From Cyclina sinensis (lineage: Eukaryota; Mollusca; Bivalvia; Venerida; Veneridae), in assembly GCA_012932295.1 (NCBI GenBank), contig JAAONU010000002.1, positions 18,265,388 to 18,329,387 of the forward strand: DNA of 64,000 nucleotides, written 5' to 3'. Positions 12,601 to 24,600 of this stretch are shown piece after piece. The notes under the pieces were generated by a model, which was given only the letters and a program-made list of their open reading frames with translations, was not told the DNA's origin and made no database searches. Each line of letters begins with the position of its first letter. Positions within the stretch are counted from its first letter, which is position 1. The translations under genes and the position numbers were made by a program.

Positions 12601-15600
12601 CTTTGTATGTTGTGATAATAACTGATTGTTTAATTTTTGCCTTGCTTTCCCATATAAAATCATAAAATAAATCATTCAGTGTTTTCAAAAATACAGTATT
12701 AGGTGTTGGCAAGCTTGTAAAACAGTGGGTAAATAAAGGAAGCAGTATTGATTTTACAACGGTGATTTTTCCTATTGGAGTTAACATTCTTTTTTTCCAG
12801 TGACTTATACTATTTTTTACTTTCTGAAGTTTTACAATAAAATTTAAATCAATCATTTTCTCTAAATCAACATCAAATATTAAACCTAACAATTTAAACA
12901 AATGTAGTACCCAAAGTAAGTTTCCATTTTGTCTTAATTGATCTAGTACTATACTTAAGAGAGCCTATCCAAATAACCTTGGTTTTGTCAAAATTTATCT
13001 TTAATCCTGAAATCTCTGTAAACCTGCTTAATAAATTTAATGCAGTATTTAGCGATTTTTCCGAACCATCTAGCAGAAGTGATGTATCATCCGCAAATTG
13101 TGAAATTTTATATTCCTCGCCATCTATTATTATACCTTTAACATCCTATTTTAATACATTATCGTCAGAAAATCACAGTCATCGTTCTATTGACAGTCTA
13201 CACTGACCGTAATTTTTTTTGTCTTAACTTAATCATTTAAATCTGTACCTGTCATTTCTCCATTGTCCGACCGCAACACTGTAAACGTCTGTGTTTTGTT
13301 GTAGTCATACCCAGTAATGAAGCTTAGAGTTGCTGAGGAAGTTGTTACCGCGGATAGACTGATGTTCGTCACTGGGGCTGGTGGACCTGAAGTAAATTCA
13401 AGTTTTAGGTACGTCCACTTGTAAATTCAGACTAGTTCAAATGTATGCAAATGACTTGAAGAAAATTCCCGTCCATTTACGCCTCATATAAATCATTTAT
13501 CAATATGATTATTGGTGAATTGACTTATACTGTTTTTGGATAATTTCGCTCGTTAAAGTCCGTGTACCGCTTTGTGTCATTTAGTCATGACATTTGTATT
13601 GTCTATTAATGACATATGTAATGTAAAATAGTCATTATTTGAGATGAATATACAAAGTTTCTCATTAGAAGTGTTATTTATATATAACTTATTGGATGCC
13701 TCGAAAACCTTGTTTCATAAATCAACCAAGATACACCACTTCTAACATTTCAGGAAAGTACAAATCAATTACAGACAAAAAAAACAGATCACATACAGTG
13801 ATTATTTTCAAGGACTTTTTCACAGAAGCTAAAGCGGTTAAAATGGTATCAGTTTCAGCATAATTGTGTCTTGTCGTAACCACTCTGATGATAAGGCCTT
13901 GAGGCTTGACGTAAAAAGTCATCAAGTGTGCGAATCTGATGACAGCGCGCTCGACTATTCTCAGTGCTTTGATAGTGGAATCTGAGCGTGTCGTAAAAAA
14001 GCCTTAATTCTTAACCATGATTCTATGTCGCCAAAGGAATTCATTTAGTCAAATCCCATGACAAAGTAATGTACCTTATTTTTCAACTCACTGCATAGGC
14101 AAGTTATTATAGGTTTTACATGAAATAAACTTTTTCTCGTAACTTAAAAAAAAGTTGTAAGTTCGAAAGGGGAATTTTGAAAAAAAATATTCACACAATC
14201 ACCTTGTCTTAAAGTAAAGCCTTATTAATATAAGGAAGTATTGATATTTTCAATTGAATCTTCCATAATAAACTAAATGTAACACTTTATCATTAAATAA
14301 AACCAAAATCATAAACGACAAATTTTCTAAGTTAAAAGGGTCAAAATTCTGTACACATTCATATCACAAGTATGCCTCTTGACCCACAGCAGGGCTTTGT
14401 ATTTGCAATATGTATATCTAATATTGTATTTGTATATGCAAGTATTCTAAGTTTAATAAACAATCTATTACAATTAAAACAAAATAAAACTTTGACTAAC
14501 GCCGACGTTAGGGCGAGTGCAAGAATCCTTCCTTGTTCTTCGAATAGTCAATCAAAAACTAAATCATTGGTCAGATATTTAAACCACTCGAAGAGTCTTA
14601 CGTTCAAACTTGAACGTCTGGAGTTTTTACACGTGAAACGACACACAAATTAGCAAGCTGTAGGACATGGTAAAGCCTCAAACTTCATAATAAAAGAGGA
14701 AGAAACACAGTAAAAGATGTCTGCATCATCATTCAGGGGACATGCTTATATCTGATTTGGTTAATTTTTTTAGAATTGTTATTTGATTTATTTAGACGAT
14801 GAGAAAAGGATGGTATTCACGGCGTAACAACACGTCACTGTAGCTGGTAACAGACTGGCAAACTGCATGGTATGCAGCAACATAATTTAATTTTTCTGGT
14901 GTGATCAATAACCAGCATTTCTTTTCCAGAAATCATTATAAAATAGGCCTCTTTCTTCACTCATTAAAAAATGAAAAAATGTCTAAATCTGTAGTTTTCC
15001 CCTGAAGAGTTTTTTTTCCTGAAATTAAGACAAAAAAATGAGCTTTGTGCTGCTTCCATTTTAGTCTTACCAAAACGTCAAAAATGTTTTCAAAAACTCT
15101 TACGTTAAGAAAAACCAAACTCTCTCAATAAAAAAATACTAGATAGATAATAGATAAAACCTCTACTTGCCTTTTCTGGGTATTGTTGAACGTTCTAATG
15201 TATATTTATCATATTATTTATATTTTGTTCCTAGTTGGCTTTCACAGACTGGCAAGTTGGATGCCTGATGTTCACATCTGCTTTTAATTAGTTCTAGTTT
15301 AATAATGTCTGGAAAACTTTCTTATAATATCTCATAATAGATTTTATGGTATTTAGCTCCCCAAACGATCTATTTACTAAACTCAATCCTAGCTTTCCAT
15401 ACTGCTGACAATCGTAGTATCTTAAGCCAGGAGTAATACGGGAAATTGGTAAAAATTCTAAATCAAGAAAGGTCACGATAGAATTTGTTTCTTACTTTAC
15501 CTGCTGACCACACATCTTAAATATTAAACTTTTGACAATCTAAGGGTTCACGACATATCTTTTTTAATTTGATAACAAACATTATTATTGTTATGTGCTC

Positions 15601-18600
15601 TATAATGATAACTTGTTTGTGATGTTGTACTATTGCTATGTGCTCTATTATGACAACTTGTTTGTGATTATGTCCTATTACTATGTGCTCTATTATGACA
15701 ACTTGTTTGTGATTATGTCCTATTACTATGTGCTCTATTATGACAACTTGTTTGTGATTATGTCCTATTGCTATGTGCTCTATAATGACAACTTGTTTGT
15801 GATGATGTCCTATTACTATGTGCTCTATAATGACAAGTTGTTTGTGATGATGTACTATTGCTATGTGCTCTATTATGACAACTTGTTTGTGATGATGTCC
15901 TATTACTATGTGCTCTATTATGACAACTTGTTTGTGATTATGTCCTATTACTATGTGCTCTATAATGACAACTTGTTTGTGATGATGTCCTATTACTATG
16001 TGCTCTATAATGACAAGTTGTTTGTGATGATGTCCTATTACTATGTGCTCTATAATGACAAGTTGTTTGTGATGATGTACTATTGCTATGTGCTCTATCA
16101 TGACAACTTGTTTGTGATGATGTACTATTGCTATGTGCTCTATTATGACAACTTGTTTGTGATGATGTACTATTACTATGTGCTCTATTATGACAACTTG
16201 TTTGTGATGATGTACTATTGCTATGTGCTCTATTATGACAACTTGTTTGTGATGATGTACTATTGCTATGTGCTCTATCATGACAACTTGTTTGTGATGA
16301 TGTCCTATTGCTATGTGCTCTATAATGATAACTTGTTTGTGATGATGTTCTTTTGCTATGTGCTCTATTATGATAACTTGTTTGTGATGATGTACACCAG
16401 TACAGTAGGTTTGAAATACTGACAGTAATATTTCAGAAAACCATTCACAGGCTCGTTCATTAGTAATATTGTGTTTGCTAACATTTTGTTAACATTACAT
16501 TAAATACCAATCAAGATATGTTAACATTACATTAAATACCAATAAAGATTATGTTAACATTACATTAAATACCAACCAAGATTATTTTAACTTTTCATTT
16601 AATACCAATCAAGATTATGTTAACATTACATTTAATACCAATCAAGATTATGTTAACATTTCATTTAATACCAACCAAGATTATGTTAACATTACAATTA
16701 ATACTAATCAAGAGTGTCAAAATGCTTTCAAATTTTAAACAAACAAATTTAGATAAGACATTAAACAACCATTTTTCTGGATGGAGTTTGCATTAATTGT
16801 AACTTTATCAACAAAAATGACTCTTGTATGCTACGTATATTCTGTAAAAGTTGTCCATCGTTTCCTCTAAGCTATACCACTATTCCCTTTATTATTCTAA
16901 TATTTCAAAAAACATTAACGTTTCTCACCCTCTGCAAGTAATTCGTAGACTTTTGTGAAATTCCCAGCAACATTTTTCATATTAAGCACATATTTCCCGA
17001 AATCAGCGACTTTGACGGCGTCTATGTACACGTGACTGGTGTAGTCTGTATCTGTGCTGTTGATCTGTTTACCATTATGCAGCCACTGATACTCCGGTGC
17101 CGGATACCCAATAGCGTGCATGGTCAAGGTCACGGACTCAGCAAGGCGAGGTTTAAATGTAGAATTAACGGTGCGGTTGGAATCTGGCTTTGGTTTGCCT
17201 GAAATCAAGGAAATTATTTTTACCAAATGTGTTGACAATTTATATCATACCAGTTCAATCAAATGAAATATTCTACAATATTTGTTATCACAGAGCCATC
17301 CAGAATACTGAGATCTGGAGACACATTAACCAGAAATAGATAAAAATTAAATCTGTAATGTGACTTACTGATGAAAGTACTTCTATATGAAAGACAAGAC
17401 CCGATACTTATGTCAGAGTAAATGTTAGAACATCGGTAATGGCGAGGTAAACTAGTTCAACTGCACTTACCATATGTAGAAAAGTTTACAGGGTCTGGTA
17501 CAGTTGGGGATTCCCCGCGGCTGTTTCTTGATACAACTGTTACATTGTACAGGGTGTCCTCTAGTAGACTACAAAGTATACATGTAAAGTTTTCACTTCC
17601 TCTACCATTGGTCAGGTCTGTACAGTTCTGAAGGACTGTCCATGAAAAAGTGACTGGCCTCTTAAACACTTACTCGTGTTGCTGGTTAGGCATTTTCAAC
17701 GACTTTTTAACAATCTCCTCAAAATACCACTTTTACAAACTTATATTTGCTAAAAGAATTTCTACATGAATACCCGACATATAAACATGACCAATTCATG
17801 GATCCACAGCATGACTCTTTTAAATCTTATAACAAAAGGTTTTACCCACAAACGTTACTACGTGTTCTTTTGTTATATAAAGTTTGTGGTAAAAATATAA
17901 CTGTACTTGTTTGTTAAATTTATGCTAATGGGAGGGGTCAGGGATCCATGAATGTCACAGTGAATCAATAAAAATATCACCTTATGTGAACTGAATATTC
18001 AAACAGCTGCATATTTCATTATTAAATAACTTAAAGTGACAATAAAGTTAACAATATCAAATAATATCTTGCGAATTACTCTTCATTATAGGAAAGTAAA
18101 TGATAAGCTTAATGTTAATACAGAGTTAACGAAAACAACATAATTTCACTGTCAAACAAAAACAACATAATTTCACTGACAAACAAAAACAACATAATTT
18201 CACTGACAAACAAAAACAACATAATTTTACTGACAAACAATGCCAAATCAAATTATCATATTCAGTACTGCAAGTGTTGCAAAAAACAACTTCATGTACA
18301 CTTCAGAACAGAACAGAACAGAACAGAACTTTATTTTTTTCCCACTGCATACATTGATATACAACATGGGGTATAAACAAATGTTTATCTTAATAAAATG
18401 AGATTGGTTCCGGTACAAATATAAAAGAATTATTCAAAAAACAAAAGAAGAAGAGAGGGAGAAAGCTTTAACACAATAAAGTAGAATATTACAATTAAAG
18501 CTGAGCGTATTTCTACCAAAAGAAGTTTCCGTTAGGCGTTCTGAAATATTTATCAAAATAACACCTGTATATATAAGATTCGCATGCTTTAAGTGTGCAT

Positions 18601-21600
18601 GCCGAAAGTAGTGCGAATTTTTATGAATGAGGTGATTAATATAAATAGAAAACTTTACGGAAAAAAGAAAATTACGTTCCACACTTTTCATGAGCAAGAC
18701 AAATACTTACTACAGCTTATGAATGAAAAATTTAGTTAAAATTGACAACATGTACAGAGATGTATGGAAACTAAATCTGCTGTGTTAATAGTAATACTAC
18801 CAGTACATAGTACGGATATATTATTTTGATGGTGAGTGATAACAAAATAATAATACATGGATAGTATAAAGAAAGGTATAATATTCACTCTTTTGTAAAC
18901 TAATGAAAGGCATTTTAAAATCATGTCAGGAGGCATTGCGATCATGCGTTAAATTTGTATAAGATCGCTTTAATAAGTTTACAAAGTGGCATAAGAGTTG
19001 CACGTGATTCTGAAGTTAGAAGTGTCTTAAAAGAGTCAGCACGATGATGGTGTAAACGATCAAAAAGAAGCTGCCGTTCTGGTCGAAAGTAGTGACAAAA
19101 TAAAAGGTAGTGTTCTTCTGAAGCTAACTGATTGTTGGAACATAGAGAACATTTACGTTCTATAAAGTCAGTCCCATCCCACCTACCTGTTTCAATAGGC
19201 AATTTGTGATTAGCGGTTCTAAATTTAAAGAAGGGTATACATTCAGTCTTAGGGAGAATCTTGAAATATTTTTCAAACTCGTGTTTTTCTTTAAAACTGT
19301 TGTATATTTTACCTTTATTTGATTGCTGTAGCTGGGCGTGCCACGTCTGCTTAAATTGATCGACGAGTGTTTGTTTAATACTTTTATGAATTAATTTATT
19401 GTTTATTAAATCTTGATTTATCCAAAGATCAGGTCTACCGACAGAGAATAAAATATCTTTAATTTTATTAATCCATTTGAATTGGCTATTTTGCTGTCGC
19501 AGCATATAGTTATAAATTGAACGGGATAGTTTTTCGGATTTTCCAGTGATGAGCCTATTCCAATAAGAGATCATGCGACTGTATATGTTAATTGTAATAG
19601 GGTACCTTCCTAGTTCACCGTAGAGCATATACATAGGGGTACTTTTCCTAGCCTTTGTGATATTTCTTAAAAAATCATTGTGTACTTTTTCAATGATATC
19701 TAAATTTTCGTAACCAAAGATTTCGGAGCCATAGGTAAGTATGTGTAGAACAGTATGGTCAAAAAGCTTTAAAATTAAGTCAATCGGTAAATCCGCATTA
19801 TTTATTTTACTATAGAGAAGATGCATTGCTTTTTTTGCTTGCTCGGTCACGTGCTTGCGTGCGTTTGAGAATGATCCGTTACAAGTAAAGGTTACACCTA
19901 CATAATTATATTTTTCTACAATTTCGACATCTTGATTTTCCAACTGAAAACTGAAATTTCTGGTGTTACGTGAACCAAAGGCAACAATTTTAGTTTTATT
20001 AATATTCACTTTAAGATGCCAGTTTAAACAATAGTCATGAAATGTATTGAGACAATATTGAAAATTTTCCGGTGAATTTGCCATAATAATAGTGTCATCG
20101 GCATAGAGCATGATTAAAAGTTTAAGCCAATATCTAATATCTTCTTCATCCTTAAACTCGATCCCAATACAATTTTTTTTCTTCTAGATAAGTGTGTAAA
20201 TCATTAAGAAACAAAGAAAAAATCGCGGGCGAGAGATTTTCTCCCTGCCTGACCCCAATTTCGGATACGAAAAATTCGGATGTGGCACCATTATGTTTAA
20301 CATTAGACTTAATATTTTGATACATATTATATATTACTGTATAGAATTTACCATTTATGTGATTATTTAAGAGTTTATGCCAAACAGCTGCTCTCCAGAC
20401 ATTGTCAAATGCTTGAGAGAAGACTATAAAGCCACAGAATAACTTTTGCTTCCTTTTTTTCATAATTTCTATAAGACTGTGTAAGGTAAAAATATGATCT
20501 GTACAAGAATACCCCTTTCTAAAACCCGCTTGATTTTCGTTTAAGATATTACTGTTTTCTAGATAAAGCGTTAATCTCTCATTTAAAATAGAAGTAAATA
20601 ACTTGCCTAGGCAACTTAGTATAGTAATAGGTCTATAATTTTTGGGGTCTTCAGAGTTTCCTTTTTTTTGTAAATAGGAATTATAGTTCCTTCTAACCAT
20701 GAGTTAGGAATGAATCCGGTATCTAAGATACAATTAAATAGTTTTGTATATGTAGGCAATAACAGATCTTTATTACTTTTGATATATTCATTAATGATAT
20801 TACCAGCCGGACTAGGTGCTTTACCGTTATGCAAATTTTGAATACATTTAAGAATTTTACTTTCTTTAATTTGTGCGTTAAGAAAATCATTTTGTGCCCG
20901 CGAAAGTAAATTTTCATTTGTGTCCCTAAAATGATTTGAATCCAAATCTTCACTAGTGTTAATTGGTTTAAAGTGTTCATAAAATTCTGTTATCGTCGGA
21001 GTCTTAGATTCTTTCTTTCTTGGTTTAAGATTATTCAAAAATTTCCAATACTGTTTCGGGTTTTTGTCATGTAAATTCCTTAACTTGTTTGATTGAGCAA
21101 ATTTGTATTTATTAATATAAAAATTCATCGTACGTTTGTACTGTTTGCTTGCGTTTCGTAACTGTAACTTATTTGAATCAGTCGGGTTCTTACGGTACGT
21201 GTCTTTAGCATTGTGATAGATCTTTCTCGCTTTAAAGCAGTTTGGACCGAACCATGGTTTATTATTTTTATCATTTACCACTATATGCCTCCTGGTTTCA
21301 TATAGACAGTTTTAATTTAGCTATTTTAGCCTCTTTTATTAAAAAAACAAAAAAAACAAACAAAAACAAACAAACAAACAAACATTTTACCAGTGATTTG
21401 TCCACGTGTGTAACGTTTGATCAGGAACGTTTGGGTGCTGTTGTAGTTATAACCGGTGATAAAGCTGAGATGAGCACAAGTTTCATTTATATCAGAAACT
21501 TCGAGACTCGAAACAGGCTCTGGTGGACCTGAATTACAGGAACGTTTTTACATTGTGGATTACTAATTTTGATGTGGAAAAAGGATATATGTAGATACAT

Positions 21601-24600
21601 TTATCTGTCTAGCTTATAATGTTTGCCATTTTAGTTTTCTTTTTGGCCTAACCTTAACAAGAATGTTTGAAACTGAAAATTTCAAATGTGAAGATAACAC
21701 GAGTGCATGTGATAATAAAAAGTGTTATGTCAAATACATGTACGTCAATTCATTTATACAATTATTACTGTGTTTCTGAATTGAAATCTTACACACACAA
21801 AATCTATTAGTGACTTGGTATTTTAGATGATTAATTGTTTGAAACTGTCGCTTTAAATATTATAAAGAAGGTCAACGAAAACACTGACCGTCTGCAAGCA
21901 GTTTATACTGCACTATATCAGAATCCAGATTGTTTGAGATGTTTAATGTATACGTCCCGAAGTTCTCGAAGGCCACATCAGATATTGTCACCGTACTATT
22001 GTAACCATAGTCTGTACTGTTAACCTCTTTGCCATCATGCGACCAAAAGTACTTTGGAACTGGGTACCCTGAGGCATGGATTGTTAAGGTTACGTTGTCC
22101 CCAAGTCGAGGTTTATATGATGTAGTCAATGGATATCTCGGATCAGGCTTTGGTTTACCTGGGAATAACGACATTTTCAATCCAGGGTGCACAGTAATTG
22201 CACAAAAAAAACATCTCGAGTCATCAGATAAAATAATTTGTAAACATTTCAGATACCATTATATGTAAACACATTAGATATCATAATGTGTAATACATCA
22301 GATACCATAATGTGTAAACACATCAGACACCATAATTTGTAAACATTTCAAATACTATAATGTGTAAACATTCATCAGATACCATAATGTGGAAACACAT
22401 CAGGTAGCATAATGTATAAACATTCAAAAGATTCATCAGATACCATAACTTCTAAAAATTTTAAATACCATAATGTGTAAACATTCCTCAGATACCATAA
22501 TGTGTAAACATTCATCAGATACCATAATGTGTAAACATTCATCGGATATCATAAAGTGTAAACATTCATCAGATACTATAATGTGTAAACACATCAGATA
22601 CCATAATATGTAAACATTCATTAGATACCATAATGTGCAAACACATCAGATACCTTAATATGTAAACACATCAGATACCTTAATGTGTAAATATTCATGA
22701 GATACCATAATCTGTAAACATTCATCAGATACCATAATGTGTCGCCATTCATCAGATACCATAATATGTAAACATTCATCAGATACCATAATGTGTAAAC
22801 ACAACATATACAATAATGCGTAAACATTCATGCTATAATGTGAAAACATTCATCAGATACCATAATGTGTAAACACAACATATACAATAATCTGTAAACA
22901 TTCATGCCATAATATGTAAACATTCATCAGATACCATAATGTGTAAACACAACATATACAATAATCTGTAAACATTCATCAGATACCATAATGTGTCGCC
23001 ATTCATCAGATACAATAATATGTAAACATTCATCAGATACCATAATGTGTAAACACAACATATACAATAATGTGAAAACATTCATCAGAAACCATAATCT
23101 GTAAAGATTCATCAGATACCATCATGTGTAAACACAACATATACCATAATGTGTAACCGTTCATCAGATCCCATAATGTGTAAACATTCATCAGATACCA
23201 TAATGTGTAAACAGAACAGATACCAAAATGTGTAAACATTCATCAGAAACCATAATGTGTAAACATTCATCAGATACCATAATGTGTAAACATTCATCAG
23301 ATACCATAATGTGTTAACACAACAGATACCATAATGTGTAAACATTCATCACACCCTATAATGTGTAAACATTCATCAGATACAATAATGTGTAAAAAGT
23401 AAAAAAAAATCAGTATTTCAACACAAAATATCAAAAAAAAATCTTATTAAGCCTTAAGTGAACAAGTCATTTTACTGAAATTTGCAGTACTTCTGTTATA
23501 TACAGTAAGGGACAGGTTAAAACTATTAAATAAAATCTGAACATGTTAACAACACTGTTAAATATAGTTAAAGAGAACTGTAATACCATAAGTAGAGAAT
23601 GTAACAGGTTTGGGAGTACTTGAGGCATTGGCGCGGCTATTTCCTGACAGCACTGTCAGACTGTATCCTGTACTCTCCGTCAGATTGACTACTACTACAC
23701 TAAAACGTCTTCCACCATTATCGTCTGCAGAATCCATTACTTTTTTTTTTAAATCTACAAAATCAGAAAACTCCATTTACAGTAGATTAGAGTAAATAGC
23801 ACTGTTCGTGACAGTTTTAGATTCCAGAAAGATTTGTCAGGATTACTTTTATTGATATATTTTAAAACAATTTAATACGGCAATCGTAGCAATTTTCTTG
23901 CAATAAAAGGTTTTAAGTGTTTCTGTGTCGCATGAGTTTTCTAGTGAACATAACCGGTGTACTGCTTTTAAGAAATTACTAGAGCTCTACAAATGAAGAA
24001 ACAATCAAACATAAAAAAGTGGGGAAAACAATAATCTCTTTTTCTACAGTTTAATCAATTACAATCAAGGGTAGTGTAACTGCTTATAAATAAGAAAGAA
24101 ATACAACAGTTTCGCAAAAAGGACTCGAAAAGTTTATCTGAGATTTTCAAAAATATTTGTGCCGCTGAAAATTGACTGGCATACCGGTAAGATTCCCGTC
24201 GAGCATTTTCATGATGTAGAAGGTTTGTCTATCATTGTAGTCAAAGCCTGTGAAGAAACTCAAATTAACAGAGTTGGCTGTGACTCCAGACACACTGAGG
24301 TTGGTTACAGGTTCCGGGGGACCTAGACCGTAAATGATAATATGCCGTACAAATATTGATTTTTAGACAACCGTCAAAATAGGAAAATCACTTAAAATGT
24401 GTTCATATATTAGAATATTTCCTAACAGTTCTACTACTCATTGTTAAAAACAAATAGATTTAAACGTTGATGCTGTAAGCTACTTATGTTCTATCGGATT
24501 GCTCCACCAGAATTGGAGCTATAAGCCTATGGTGTTATTCGGATTTTTAACCTAGTGGTATCTAAAGAGCTCCCGAAAGTCAAACCATTAAGCAACCTCT

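Noticed and set aside
13722..14653. Open frames of 67-93 codons in the intron between Ig5 and FN3-3
   Set aside because: No domain, no matching splice phase, and AT-rich composition typical of random frames.
15517..16422. 254- and 275-codon open frames as repeat-protein genes
   Set aside because: Both strands are equally open across a 45-bp minisatellite inside an intron, with no splice or start support.
18942..20111. 389-codon frame as an active host gene
   Set aside because: It is the C-terminal part of a LINE reverse transcriptase, continuous upstream through frameshifts.
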